A DNA stretch of 64,000 nt, taken from assembly GCF_014695915.1 (NCBI RefSeq), contig NZ_JACJPF010000056.1, positions 1 to 64,000 of the forward strand. Reading direction: 5' to 3'. The notes beneath the pieces were generated by a model. The model ran no database searches. It saw only the letters and a program-made list of their open reading frames with translations, and had not been told where the DNA came from. The translations under genes and the position numbers were made by a program. This document shows, piece after piece, positions 18,709-27,454 of the stretch (its first letter is position 1; each line of letters begins with the position of its first letter). The DNA is from Trichocoleus sp. FACHB-40 (GTDB lineage Bacteria; Cyanobacteriota; Cyanobacteriia; Cyanobacteriales; FACHB-T130).

Positions 18709-19398
18709 ATGCTAGACCACATCCTGAACTCTCCGCTCAATGTAGGAATTGAAGCTCCCCTGGTACTGCTAGTTCTGGTGGCGTTAGAGGCGGTGCTGTC
18801 AGCAGACAATGCGATCGCTTTAGCAGCTATTGCACAAGGCTTAGAAGATAGCACTCTCCAACGTCGCGCTCTCAACTTCGGATTAGCAGTTGCCTACATC
18901 CTCAGAATCACCTTGATTCTGACAGCAACCTGGGTCGTTCAGTTCTGGCAGTTTGAGCTACTAGGTGCAATGTATCTGCTTTGGCTGGTGTTCCAATACT
19001 TTAGTTCCGATGAGGGGGAAGAAGGGGAAAATCATGGGCCTCGTTTTACTTCCCTTTGGCAGGCAATTCCGATAATAGCCTTTACGGATCTAGCTTTTTC
19101 CCTCGATAGCGTAACGACAGCGATCGCTGTTTCCAAAGATACCGTGCTTGTTATCGCCGGAGGTACGATTGGGGTGATTACGCTTCGGTTCATGGCGGGA
19201 TTATTCATCCGCTGGCTAGATGAATTTGTGCATCTTGAGGATGCTGGCTACATTACAGTAGCGTTGGTGGGATTGCGACTGCTATTGAGAGCCTTTAACC
19301 TGGAGTCTTATGCACCAGACTGGTTAATGATCTCCTGTATTGCGATCATATTTACCTGGGGATTTTCCCAGCGAACTCCCACGGAAACTCAAAAATAA
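18709..19398 (+). CDS. TerC-family integral membrane protein (probable metal ion exporter)
   Basis: A 229-residue protein with about seven hydrophobic helices. The two acidic family motifs are present: LEAVLSADNAIALAAIAQGL near residue 27 and FTDLAFSLDSVTTAIAVSKD near residue 125, with the conserved aspartates inside the membrane. TerC-type proteins include manganese exporters and, in photosynthetic organisms, thylakoid proteins needed for protein insertion. The loop at about 100-112 is acidic (SSDEGEEGEN). The gene is monocistronic and convergent with ndk across a small hairpin. The substrate is inferred, not shown. Confidence 0.85.
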   Translation: MLDHILNSPLNVGIEAPLVLLVLVALEAVLSADNAIALAAIAQGLEDSTLQRRALNFGLAVAYILRITLILTATWVVQFWQFELLGAMYLLWLVFQYFSSDEGEEGENHGPRFTSLWQAIPIIAFTDLAFSLDSVTTAIAVSKDTVLVIAGGTIGVITLRFMAGLFIRWLDEFVHLEDAGYITVALVGLRLLLRAFNLESYAPDWLMISCIAIIFTWGFSQRTPTETQK

Positions 19399-19413
19399 AA
19401 AGGAAAAAAATTA

Positions 19414-19440
19414 TGGCTAATGGTTAATTACCATTAGCCA
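19414..19440. terminator. hairpin between convergent terC-like and ndk genes
   Basis: TGGCTAATGG (19414-19423) pairs with CCATTAGCCA (19431-19440) around TTAATTA. It overlaps a heptamer-type repeat (TAATGGC) and has only weak T runs, so terminator activity is a guess. Confidence 0.5.
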
Positions 19441-19448
19441 TTAGTTAT

Positions 19449-19898
19449 TTACTCGTACAGCCAAGATGTCAAACTTGGTTTCCAGCTGACGAGTTCTTCA
19501 TCTTTAAACCAGAGGCTTATCTCCCGCTGTGCTGTCTCGATAGCATCAGAACCGTGGATGAGGTTGCGACCAATGCTAACTCCATAATCACCGCGAATCG
19601 TACCCAGTTCTGCTGTCAGCGGGTTGGTAGCACCGATAATTTTTCTTGCTGATGCTACAACTCCCTCACCTTCCCATACCGTCGCTACCACTGGACTAGA
19701 GGTGATAAACTCGACCAGACCAGCAAAAAAGGGTCTTTCCCGGTGAACGTCATAGTGCTGTTCTGCCAGTTCGCGGCTAACACTCATTAGCTTTAACCCA
19801 ACGAGAGTGAAACCTTTGCTTTCAAAACGGCGGATGACCTCACCTACAAGGTTGCGCTGTACGCCATCCGGCTTAACCATGACAAATGTCCGTTCCAA
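19449..19898 (-). CDS. ndk: nucleoside diphosphate kinase
   Basis: A 149-residue enzyme of standard length that transfers the gamma phosphate of ATP to other (d)NDPs through a phosphohistidine. It begins [21 protein letters not shown] with the ATP-binding lysine; the catalytic histidine is in [16 protein letters not shown], and DYGVSIGRN precedes it. A clear Shine-Dalgarno (AAGGAG) lies upstream of the ATG. The gene is monocistronic. Confidence 0.96.
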   Translation of the reverse strand: MERTFVMVKPDGVQRNLVGEVIRRFESKGFTLVGLKLMSVSRELAEQHYDVHRERPFFAGLVEFITSSPVVATVWEGEGVVASARKIIGATNPLTAELGTIRGDYGVSIGRNLIHGSDAIETAQREISLWFKDEELVSWKPSLTSWLYE

Positions 19899-20015
19899 GT
19901 TTATCTCCTTTGAATTTCACAAACTGATACAAAACTTAGATTAGACTAGAAGGCTTTTAAACGCAAAGGACAACCGAGGATAGCTTTTTCTTGGCGTACC
20001 TTGGCGAAAACCTTT

Positions 20016-20044
20016 TTCATTCCCAGTTAGAGACTGGGAATGAA
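20016..20044. repeat. palindrome of the TTCCCAG family
   Basis: TTCATTCCCAGT (20016-20027) pairs with ACTGGGAATGAA (20033-20044) around TAGAG. It lies between ndk and ddl and resembles the palindromes at 7558 and 59432. A further partial copy (CGTTCCCAGGCTCTAGCTTG) is near 20129-20150. Confidence 0.7.
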
Positions 20045-20161
20045 GATTTTGTTAGCCAAGCACTGCTTCGCCTCACACAATTGTGAACTTTTTTTAATTT
20101 TTAGTAAGAGGCAGAGCTTCTTGTGTATCGTTCCCAGGCTCTAGCTTGCAAGGAGATTGGT

Positions 20162-21271
20162 TTAGGTATGTCGTTCTAGCGCCAGTTGAACTAACTGATC
20201 GACCAATTCCGGGAAAGAAATACCACTTGCTGCCCATAGTTGGGGATACATACTCGTCGCTGTGAAGCCTGGGAAGGTGTTGATTTCGTTAATTAGAATT
20301 TCGCCTGTGGCTTCGACATAGAAAAAGTCTACCCGTGCTAAACCAGCAGCATCAATGGCGGCAAAAGCTTTCAGAGCCAGGTCTTGAATTTGAGTAGCGA
20401 TCGCATCTGGTAAGGGTGCGGGGATCAGCAAATCTGCTTCTCCCTGAGTATACTTAGTTTCGTAGTCGTAAAAATCACTTTGAAAGGTAATTTCTCCCAC
20501 GACAGAAGCTTTGGGATTGTCGTTGCCTAAAACAGCACATTCTACTTCTCGCGCCACAACACCAGCTTCTACAATCAGGCGACGGTCGTAGCTGGCGGCG
20601 TTATCCAAGGCAGTTTCTAACTCAGTACGCGATCGCACTTTGCTAATTCCCACCGATGAGCCTAAATTTGCCGGCTTCACAAAACACGGATAGCCCAGAG
20701 TTCCTTCAATTTCTTCGCAGAGTTTCGGGAAAACACAAGGATTAGACCACACCTGCGACCGATTGACAGCAATATAATTCACCTGGGGTATTCCCGCATG
20801 GGCAAAAGCCATTTTCATAGCAATTTTGTCCATCCCGATCGCGGAACCTAAAACCCCACTTCCCACAAAGGGAACCTGCATTAATTTCAGCATTCCCTGA
20901 ACCGTGCCATCTTCCCCATTAGGGCCGTGTAGGATGGGGAACCAGACATCTATCTCAGCAGCTTGGGAGGGAGATTGCCAACGGTTGAGTTGTTGCGTGT
21001 TGGCGGTTGATATTTCGCTACTGGCGATTGCAGATGGGGAATCAGGAGTTGAAGTTTCTAATTGTAGGGGTGTTCCTGATTCTAAAACTTGTTGCGCCAA
21101 TTCCCCGGCTTGCCACTGTCCATCTTTGCGGATGTAGAAAGGCAAGATTTCGTACTTTCCGGTATTTTGGTCTGCACTTAGAGCTTGCGCGATCGCTCGT
21201 GCTGATGAGAGCGAAACCTCATGTTCTCCGGAACAACCGCCAAACAGCAACCCAACCCGCAATTTTTTCAT
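20162..21271 (-). CDS. ddl: D-alanine--D-alanine ligase
   Basis: A 369-residue ATP-grasp ligase making the D-Ala-D-Ala dipeptide for peptidoglycan. Family marks: [18 protein letters not shown] at the N-terminus, [32 protein letters not shown] (ATP grasp), [10 protein letters not shown], and the C-terminal [27 protein letters not shown], where the Glu-Asn residues bind magnesium. ATG 21271 is preceded by AAGGAGAAAAAAATG-like spacing. Residues about 66-103 are a low-complexity Ser/Thr/Gln insert (coded by 20963-21076), discussed under findings. The catalytic residues appear complete. Confidence 0.95.
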   Translation of the reverse strand: MKKLRVGLLFGGCSGEHEVSLSSARAIAQALSADQNTGKYEILPFYIRKDGQWQAGELAQQVLESGTPLQLETSTPDSPSAIASSEISTANTQQLNRWQSPSQAAEIDVWFPILHGPNGEDGTVQGMLKLMQVPFVGSGVLGSAIGMDKIAMKMAFAHAGIPQVNYIAVNRSQVWSNPCVFPKLCEEIEGTLGYPCFVKPANLGSSVGISKVRSRTELETALDNAASYDRRLIVEAGVVAREVECAVLGNDNPKASVVGEITFQSDFYDYETKYTQGEADLLIPAPLPDAIATQIQDLALKAFAAIDAAGLARVDFFYVEATGEILINEINTFPGFTATSMYPQLWAASGISFPELVDQLVQLALERHT

Positions 21272-21403
21272 TTTTTTCTCCTTGGCACTCCTCAGAGCCG
21301 ATAGCCTATCATAGCTGGACGGCTACAACGACCTCCAGCTGTTTAAAACCTAATTAGCAAGATTCATAGCACCAATCGGGAAGAATGCGATCGCTAGTTG
21401 CCT

Positions 21404-21967
21404 TCAAGAACGCACTACCACTTTCCAAGGATGTTGGATACTTGCAGCTTCTTCTGGCTCCAGAACAGCAATCCGCCATCCTTTACCCCAAGGCCGCGCC
21501 AAGACAACTTTATCAGGATTTGCTGCTTTGACCTTTTGCGCCGCCGTCGTCGTCAGTTCGCCGACTGCGATCTGTTCAACTGCGGAAGGTACAGTTGTGA
21601 CTGGAGCCTTAACTGGTTCTGCTGCGGGGACTGGTGGAGTGACAGCAGCTTGAAGGGTGGGTTTTGCAGCCGTGATTGGTGTCGTAGGGGTTAGAGTCTG
21701 AAGAGTGGTTTTTTTACTCTTTAGCTGAAGCGGTTCCTGTTTAGGAAGCAGGAATTGACGAGTGCTAACACCGAGTAAGTAAGTAAAGCGACAAGCTAAC
21801 CAACCGACGCTACCAGCCGCAATTGCCGACCAATACACCAATATCAGGGTGTTGTATAAGGCGTAAGCTAAGCGAGGGGGAAGATAAACCGCTTCTTGTA
21901 AGTCCCGTCGCAGGAGTGGGAGGCGGGAGTTTACTTCGAGTTTCCACAATGTAACAAATGTTTTCAT
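21404..21967 (-). CDS. hypothetical membrane-anchored protein
   Basis: A 187-residue protein with one membrane segment (LYNTLILVYWSAIAAGSVGWL, about 38-58) and a second weaker one next to it. Residues about 80-145 are low-complexity (Thr, Pro, Ala, Lys, Val: TPTTPITAAKPTLQAAVTPP). A short folded-looking C-terminus (ARPWGKGWRIAVLEPEEA) follows. I recognise no family. It sits 130 bases upstream of ddl on the same strand but has no clear functional link. Confidence 0.55.
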   Translation of the reverse strand: MKTFVTLWKLEVNSRLPLLRRDLQEAVYLPPRLAYALYNTLILVYWSAIAAGSVGWLACRFTYLLGVSTRQFLLPKQEPLQLKSKKTTLQTLTPTTPITAAKPTLQAAVTPPVPAAEPVKAPVTTVPSAVEQIAVGELTTTAAQKVKAANPDKVVLARPWGKGWRIAVLEPEEAASIQHPWKVVVRS

Positions 21968-22314
21968 CTGATTAACTTTTTTCTTTGACCATATTGCCCT
22001 TTAGCTGGAAACCGTAATCCTGGCAAATTAGCCCTAAGTCTTCAAAACAGATGCAAAACTGCTTCCTGCTCTGACCCCGGACGTGGAAAATAGGCAAATG
22101 TCTTCCTCTGGTCAAGAGTAATATTTTCCGCCAGGTGAAGTGTATTTATACATTTATTGTAAGAATGCCCAACGACTAAAGTTGCGGCTCTACAAACTTA
22201 GCCCGACGCAACGCGAGTCTAATATTTATCCTCCCGTTGCGTGGGCTTGGCTCATAGAGCATTGAGGTTAAGGCGCTGTGGGAGTAAATTTTACTCTCTG
22301 GCTAGGATAGGCGG
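21968..22314. other. intergenic region, no gene seen
   Basis: About 350 bases between the miaB 3' end and the hypothetical gene's start. CCCGACGCAACGCGAG and CTCCCGTTGCGTGGGC at about 22200-22245 are inverted to each other and could form a hairpin downstream of nothing obvious; otherwise featureless. Confidence 0.4.
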
Positions 22315-23670
22315 CTAACAGCAAGCGACTGATAGCGCCTCACCTGTCAAACTAAAAGGGCGAACTTGGGTAATTTTCACCGGCACTATTTTACCCTTGA
22401 GTTCGTTAATATCACCTGTGAAAAAGGTAAGGCGATTGCCGCGCGTGCGTCCCATTACCTGAGTTGGGTCTTTGGGATTTTGGTCTTCTACCAGCACTTC
22501 TTCGATGCGTCCAAAGTAGCGCTGCGACGCTTGAGCCGCTTTTACATTAACCAAGTGATTGAGACGTTGCAAGCGATCGCTCTTGACTTCCTCACTCAGC
22601 TGATTTTCCCACAACGCGGCGGGCGTACCCGGACGCGGGGAATAAGCAGCAGTATTCAGAAGGTCAAAGCGAATATCCTCAACTAGCCGCAACGTATTCT
22701 CAAACTGTTCCTCTGTTTCCCCAGGAAAACCGACAATCGCATCAGCGCTTATCGCCGCATCCGGCATATATCGCCGAATGGTATCAATAATACGGCGATA
22801 TTTCTCCTGGGTGTAACCCCGCGACATTGCCTTGAGAATGTCGTTATCCCCAGACTGGAAGGGAATATGGAAAAGTTCGCACACCTTGGGCAATTCCGCA
22901 CAAGCGCGAATCAAGCGTTCTGTGAAATAACGCGGATGGCTGGTAGCAAAACGGAGGCGTTCAATCCCCGGCACATCATGCACATAGTAAAGCAAATCTG
23001 TCAAGGTGTGCTGATGACGACCTTCGGCTGTCGCCCCAGGCAAATCCCGCCCATAAGCATCAATATTTTGACCCAGCAGGGTCACTTCCTTGTACCCCTG
23101 ACGGCCTAATTCCTCCATTTCGGCGCGAATCGCCTCTGGAGTCCGAGATTGCTCAACCCCCCGGACATTAGGAACGACGCAGTAAGTACAGCGCTCATTG
23201 CAGCCATAAATAACATTCACCCAAGCCGTCACCTTGCTGTCGCGGCGCGGTTTGGTAATGTCTTCCATAATGTGGACTTCTTCTGTCGCCACCACCTGAT
23301 TCCCGTCAAAGACTTGTTGAAGCAAATCTTCAAGGCGGTTGGCGTGTTGTGGCCCCATAACTAAGTCTAGTTCTGGCACCCGCCGCAGCAATTGCTCTCC
23401 CTCCTGCTGAGCAACACAACCAGCAACTATCAGGGTCAAATCAGGTTGCTCTTGCTTGCGCTTTGCCTGTCTACCCAGGTAGGAATAAACCTTTTGTTCG
23501 GCATTATCCCGAATCGTGCAGGTGTTGTAGAGGATCAGACTGGCATCGTTGGGGTCTTCTGACCACTCAAAGCCCATATTTTCCAATATGCCAGCCATGC
23601 GCTCTGAGTCGGCTTTGTTCATCTGGCAGCCGAAGGTGGTGATGTGATAGCGGCGGGGAGAAGTGGTCAT
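22315..23670 (-). CDS. miaB: tRNA-2-methylthio-N6-dimethylallyladenosine synthase
   Basis: A 451-residue radical-SAM methylthiotransferase from ATG 23670 (an upstream Met adds five residues). The N-terminal UPF0004 domain holds the three cysteines of the auxiliary cluster ([25 protein letters not shown]). The radical-SAM motif is CNERCTYC near residue 160, with [13 protein letters not shown] after it. The last 65 residues form a TRAM RNA-binding domain. It adds the methylthio group at A37 of tRNAs reading UNN codons. Length and motifs match the family, and it appears intact and monocistronic. Confidence 0.95.
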   Translation of the reverse strand: MTTSPRRYHITTFGCQMNKADSERMAGILENMGFEWSEDPNDASLILYNTCTIRDNAEQKVYSYLGRQAKRKQEQPDLTLIVAGCVAQQEGEQLLRRVPELDLVMGPQHANRLEDLLQQVFDGNQVVATEEVHIMEDITKPRRDSKVTAWVNVIYGCNERCTYCVVPNVRGVEQSRTPEAIRAEMEELGRQGYKEVTLLGQNIDAYGRDLPGATAEGRHQHTLTDLLYYVHDVPGIERLRFATSHPRYFTERLIRACAELPKVCELFHIPFQSGDNDILKAMSRGYTQEKYRRIIDTIRRYMPDAAISADAIVGFPGETEEQFENTLRLVEDIRFDLLNTAAYSPRPGTPAALWENQLSEEVKSDRLQRLNHLVNVKAAQASQRYFGRIEEVLVEDQNPKDPTQVMGRTRGNRLTFFTGDINELKGKIVPVKITQVRPFSLTGEALSVACC

Positions 23671-23797
23671 GGATGGCTCAAACAAATCCGTGGAAATGGG
23701 AACTTTATATCTCTTTGTATATCTTACCTATCCAGAGAATCCAGGTTGGTCGCCCGCAGCCTATTTAAACACAAAACTTTAGCGAAGCCAATTTGTA

Positions 23798-23876
23798 TAT
23801 AGCAATCCAGGGGTTCAGATACCCGACTTATGTAAGTCGGGTATCTCGGCTTCACGAATCATTTAGGAATGCTATA
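23798..23876 (+). repeat. repeat family A (MITE-like), copy 1
   Basis: A 79-base element bounded by TATAGCAATCC and GAATGCTATA (imperfect terminal inverted repeats), with a central 13-bp perfect hairpin GATACCCGACTTA/TAAGTCGGGTATC at 23818-23845. Copies 2 and 3 are at 24746-24844 (inverted) and 44407-44508. This copy lacks a TATTTGAGTT segment after the left end. Confidence 0.8.
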
Positions 23877-24078
23877 GCTGGCAATGTCTACCCTACTTTA
23901 GCTGCCTGTGCTACTAGCGAAGATATTTAATGCTCTAGCTAAAGCATCGCGGCCTCAAAGCAAAAATATAGGATTTTTTATTCTGATAAAAAAATACGGT
24001 AAGCCGAACTGTCAAGTGTTTATTCTACGCATTAAAAAATAATTTTTGACATTTCGGAACCCCATCAGGCAAACGATT

Positions 24079-24095
24079 TCAGGATTTTATCCTGA
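24079..24095. promoter_or_regulatory. 17-bp operator-like palindrome upstream of patX
   Basis: TCAGGAT TTT ATCCTGA is a perfect inverted repeat with 7-base arms and a 3-base spacer, centred 63 bases before the patX start. The 7-3-7 geometry equals that of the HetR target known upstream of hetP (recalled), though the bases differ. Which protein binds is not known. Confidence 0.4.
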
Positions 24096-24149
24096 TAGTG
24101 CATCAAAGAGTCCGAATCAGGCAATAGAAGCTCTGACGAGACATCTACT

Positions 24150-24362
24150 ATGCGCCTTTACAGTTCCATCTTATTCTCAAGTTTGTTAGTTACTGGCTTA
24201 GCGGTAAACTTACATGCAGTTGAAAAACACTCTGAAAATCTGCAACAAACGTCTTCGGTTCAACAACAGTTGTCCGCTCACGAGCCTAGCCAGGACAGCG
24301 CCCATCGAGGTAGCGGACGAAAAGGACTAGGTAGTGTCGCGATGGCTGAAAAGAGTTTTTAA
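24150..24362 (+). CDS. patX: PatX-type RGSGR-containing small exported protein
   Basis: A 70-residue protein with an N-terminal signal-like segment (basic start, then ILFSSLLVTGLAVNLHA, cut likely near residue 23), a Gln/Ser-rich middle, and the sequence AHRGSGRKGLGS at residues 51-62. RGSGR (residues 53-57, bases 24306-24320) is the pentapeptide by which PatS, HetN and PatX inhibit the regulator HetR. The HRGSGR-basic context with an upstream export signal is the PatX signature, found in many filamentous cyanobacteria including ones without heterocysts. It stands alone between repeats. Identity is inferred from motif plus architecture; length fits. Confidence 0.8.
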   Translation: MRLYSSILFSSLLVTGLAVNLHAVEKHSENLQQTSSVQQQLSAHEPSQDSAHRGSGRKGLGSVAMAEKSF

Positions 24363-24568
24363 ACTCTTGGCTAGACATAGAAATAAGTCTCGAATAATTA
24401 GGCTCCAAGGGGTATTTATTTCTATTTTTAGAGAGCCGAAGTAGGGCGGTCGGATTTTTGATTTTGGATTTTAGATTTTGAAACTCTTGCCATCGGTTGT
24501 TTTAGGGAGCCATGCGTAGCCAATCTTTTTTGTAATGGTATCTGAAATATAAGTTGGTTTTGTTAACA

Positions 24569-24606
24569 AGAAGCTTATTTAATTAAATTAAATGAGCTTC
24601 TTATTT
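24569..24606. terminator. hairpin with T-rich flank downstream of patX
   Basis: AAGAAGCTTATTTAATT pairs with AATTAAATGAGCTTCTT, followed by ATTTTATTCTTTTT. It is about 200 bases after the patX stop, so its link to patX is uncertain. Confidence 0.5.
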
Positions 24607-24626
24607 TATTCTTTTTGCTTTTGTAT

Positions 24627-24745
24627 TAGCGTTTCTCAGTTGGGCGGAGTATATCGTAATTCTGACCTTCGCGCGACCTTGGTAGGGACATGGCAATGCC
24701 ATGTCCCCTACAGATGATGTATTGCACTCAACCCTAGAATTGCTA
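24627..24745 (+). repeat. repeat family B, copy 1
   Basis: About 119 bases from TAGCGTTTCTCAGTTGGGC to AACCCTAGAATTGCTA, with an internal palindrome TAGGGACATGGCAATGCC / ATGTCCCCTA. Related copies are at 29974-30082, 35266-35384 and 48344-48430. Confidence 0.8.
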
Positions 24746-24844
24746 AATAGCAGTTATGAATGATTCGTGAAGGCGAGATACCCGACTTCTGTAAGAAGTC
24801 GGGTATCTTAACCCCTGGCTCACAACTCAAATAGGATTGCTATA
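24746..24844 (-). repeat. repeat family A (MITE-like), copy 2, inverted
   Basis: A 99-base copy in the opposite orientation, ending GGATTGCTATA, with the central hairpin GATACCCGACTTCT/AGAAGTCGGGTATC. It abuts repeat family B without a gap. Confidence 0.8.
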
Positions 24845-24922
24845 GGCGCTTTTTTTGTTCAGAACATAGGTAATGGGATTAGGAGTTATGAGTTTTAAAT
24901 TAATAACTCGTTGGCTCCTAAT

Positions 24923-26359
24923 TTAAGCGGGTTTCCAGGTACCGTGAAACCCCATAGGAACAACGCTGGGCAATGCTAAACGACAAACGGGTTGATCGTC
25001 TAAGCGATCGCTATCCATAACCCAGACTTCGCTAGTATCAGAATTGCCATCGTATACCACAGTTAACACCCAACCCTGTGCAGGATTCAAGGCATCAGTC
25101 ACATAGATGGGTTCGGTGGGATAGCGATTTTCGCCCAAATCAGTTTCTGTGAGATTACCAGTTTGGTTGTCGAAACGTGCGATCGCGCCCAGAATTTCTT
25201 TACCAATATCCGCCCCTTCCCGAAATACTGATAGATAGGTATGAGGCGAAGCTTTCCCCACGTATTGCTGAGGAACTAGCGGAAATTCGCCGGGTCGGTT
25301 TAACAATTCTTGCACAGAAATTGCTTTGCCCGTTTGCGGATTTAATCGTACTTGGTGCAGCGTTGGTTTAGCAGGTGTGTAAGTTTCGCCACTCGCTATT
25401 TCCTTGAGATACTGATTCGTCTGAAAATCTTTATAGCGTGCAAAATCTACAACAACCATCCCATCAGCATCAACATAACCATTACTAAAATGCCACTGAT
25501 ACCAAGGATCGGTTTCGCTGCGACTCACCACAGATAAGGTGTCGCGATCAACGACTAAAATCTGAGTACCTACTTTAGGTTGCCACTCTAGCGAATCGCT
25601 ATAGCTACTTATTCCCGCCAACACTGGGAGGGCTTTTAATCGCACTGGGGGAATAAAAAACACCAGATATTGCCCTGCCAAGACAAAATCATGCACTAAG
25701 GGGATACCATCAAGTTGAACTTCCCCTTTTTGCAGAATCTTGCCAGTAGAGTCGCTTTTATAGATATTCAGCTTGCCGTTCATTCCAGCGGCGATACCAA
25801 AGTTAAAAATTTCGCCTGTTTGAGGATCACGCTTGGGGTGAGCAGAATAAGGCGTGCCCGCATCCAATGCAGCTAAATCATCCAATCCCGAAGTTTCCAA
25901 AGTTTGTAGGTCGAGGGCATGAGGATGCCCACCTTCCCAAAGTGCTAACAGTTTATCAGGCAGTGCCAGGACTGAGGTATTGGCGGCGTTTTTGATGGGT
26001 TTGAGCCATTGATTCCAGACTGGTCCTGGTGCGGTCATGCCATAGTTGCCATAGAGGAATTTACCCGCCGCCGTTTCCTCTTTGTATCCTTTTGTTTGCA
26101 CGTAGCGATAGAGTCCGGTAGCGCCGTCATCTGTGAAATGCACTCGCAAAATTGCCCCATCGCCATCAAACCAGTGTCCCACCCGACCCGAAGGTTGGCG
26201 TTCTAAGCGTCCGGGGCCATTGCGATATAGCGTACCCCGCAAACCTGCCGGTATTTTGCCCGAAAGCAGTGGTAAAGGGGTGAGGGGAAATTCAGCAGCG
26301 GGTTTGGCGATCGCTTTCGCCCAAGCTTTCTGTGTTGATGGTTTAGTGGCGGTTGTCAT
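24923..26359 (-). CDS. carotenoid cleavage oxygenase (apocarotenoid oxygenase type)
   Basis: A 478-residue protein of the RPE65/CCO family. The four iron-binding histidines can be placed at His174 (SAHPKRDPQTGE), His223 (LVHDFVLAGQYLVFF), His290 (WYQWHFSNGY) and His472 (MGFHGTWKP near the C-terminus); spacing is close to that of the Synechocystis apocarotenoid-15,15'-oxygenase. Other marks are RNGPG near residue 47 and HWFDGDGAI. The enzyme cleaves carotenoids or apocarotenoids with O2, possibly giving retinal; the exact substrate cannot be read from sequence. It is monocistronic, with no signal peptide. Confidence 0.9.
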   Translation of the reverse strand: MTTATKPSTQKAWAKAIAKPAAEFPLTPLPLLSGKIPAGLRGTLYRNGPGRLERQPSGRVGHWFDGDGAILRVHFTDDGATGLYRYVQTKGYKEETAAGKFLYGNYGMTAPGPVWNQWLKPIKNAANTSVLALPDKLLALWEGGHPHALDLQTLETSGLDDLAALDAGTPYSAHPKRDPQTGEIFNFGIAAGMNGKLNIYKSDSTGKILQKGEVQLDGIPLVHDFVLAGQYLVFFIPPVRLKALPVLAGISSYSDSLEWQPKVGTQILVVDRDTLSVVSRSETDPWYQWHFSNGYVDADGMVVVDFARYKDFQTNQYLKEIASGETYTPAKPTLHQVRLNPQTGKAISVQELLNRPGEFPLVPQQYVGKASPHTYLSVFREGADIGKEILGAIARFDNQTGNLTETDLGENRYPTEPIYVTDALNPAQGWVLTVVYDGNSDTSEVWVMDSDRLDDQPVCRLALPSVVPMGFHGTWKPA

Positions 26360-26680
26360 TGTTGAGCGATATTAAGCACGTTCTCTCTTTATTTTGAACA
26401 ATTTTGTGGGAGTGCTGCTATCTGTAGAAAGTGCGATCGCTAATAAACTTTCTTGTAGGGTAGGCGGGACACCTACCAAAACAAAACTTTTTTATTGACA
26501 ATTTGCCATCTGTGTGGATCTCAAAATTAAAGGCGTTGGCACTCTCGCTAAGTAGCAAAGCTCTAAAATTAGTTGGATTATTGTTGCAATTTCGTTACAA
26601 TGCGTCTTCTGGAGATGCGATCGCGGTTTCCTATTATTAGAGGGAAATTGCGATCGCGATCGCAAAAAAAAATAGGTTTT
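26360..26680. other. divergent promoter region of the carotenoid oxygenase and carbonic anhydrase genes
   Basis: About 320 bases. The right end contains overlapping HIP1-like GCGATCGCGATCGC sequence just before the carbonic anhydrase start. No gene is accepted; the carbonic anhydrase frame is open upstream to 26573, but the homologous start is at 26681. Confidence 0.45.
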
Positions 26681-27412
26681 ATGAAAAAACTGATTAAAGG
26701 TCTGCGCCAGTTCCAAAGCGGCTACTTCAGCACGCACCATGAGTTGTTTGAGCAACTCGCTCACGGTCAGAAACCGAGAGCGCTATTTATCACCTGCTCA
26801 GATTCGCGTATCGACCCGAATTTGATTACTCAAGCTGGTGTCGGCGAACTATTTATTATTCGCAATGCTGGTAACATGATTCCGCCCTTTGGCGCAACCA
26901 ATGGCGGCGAAGGCGCAGCGGTTGAATACGCCGTTCATGCTTTAGGTATCGAGCAAATTGTTGTCTGCGGTCATTCCCACTGCGGCGCAATGAAGGGACT
27001 GTTAAAATTGGACAAATTAGCTGAAGAAATGCCGCTAGTTTACGAATGGTTAAAGCACGCAGAAGCAACTCGGCGGCTGGTTAAAGATAACTACACAAAC
27101 CTCGCTGGAGAAGAACTTCTGGACGCCACCATTGCTGAGAACGTGCTAACCCAAATCGAAAATCTGCGGACTTATCCAGTAATTCGCTCCAAACTTCACC
27201 GAAAACAGCTATCTCTCCACGCTTGGGTCTATCAGATTGAAACAGGGGAGGTTTTGGAGTACGATCCTGTTCTTCACGAGTTCGCGGCACCCTACAGTGA
27301 ACTTCCCTCCTATGATGATCAGCCTGTAGCATCTAATACTGAACGAATTCCATCCATGCGGTTATCTTCTGAGCAAGCAGAAAGAATTTACAGAGGTTCT
27401 GCCGCGCGATGA
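26681..27412 (+). CDS. ccaA: beta-class carbonic anhydrase
   Basis: A 243-residue enzyme from ATG 26681, chosen because known cyanobacterial homologues begin M..LI.GL..F..GYFS, as here (MKKLIKGLRQFQSGYFS). The zinc ligands are Cys39 (FITCSDSRIDP), His98 and Cys101 (CGHSHCGAMKG), with the Asp41-Arg43 dyad present. This is a plant-type beta carbonic anhydrase, and the close N-terminal match suggests the carboxysomal CcaA/IcfA type. The C-terminus is about 30 residues shorter than the Synechocystis protein, so the CcmM-binding extension may be reduced. It is not near the ccm genes in this window. Confidence 0.88.
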   Translation: MKKLIKGLRQFQSGYFSTHHELFEQLAHGQKPRALFITCSDSRIDPNLITQAGVGELFIIRNAGNMIPPFGATNGGEGAAVEYAVHALGIEQIVVCGHSHCGAMKGLLKLDKLAEEMPLVYEWLKHAEATRRLVKDNYTNLAGEELLDATIAENVLTQIENLRTYPVIRSKLHRKQLSLHAWVYQIETGEVLEYDPVLHEFAAPYSELPSYDDQPVASNTERIPSMRLSSEQAERIYRGSAAR

Positions 27413-27454
27413 AGGTGCGGGTTATAAACCTTTTATCTGCTGGTATCTGCAATT

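Larger units (their letters stand above)
23686..24149. other. intergenic region upstream of patX
   Basis: Contains repeat family A copy 1 and, in its right part, AT-rich sequence with the 17-bp palindrome at 24079-24095 and TCCGAATCAGG at 24111. No further gene is seen. Confidence 0.5.
24363..24922. other. intergenic region filled largely by repeats
   Basis: About 560 bases. An AT-rich inverted repeat with AAGAAGCTTATTTAATT and AAATGAGCTTCTTATTT (about 24569-24606) could terminate patX transcription. It is followed directly by repeat family B (24627-24745) and repeat family A (24746-24844), which abut each other. Confidence 0.55.

Noticed and set aside
26573-26680. N-terminal extension of the carbonic anhydrase from the upstream Met
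   Set aside because: The extra 36 residues are Arg-rich and partly coded by overlapping HIP1 sequence; known homologues start at the position of ATG 26681.
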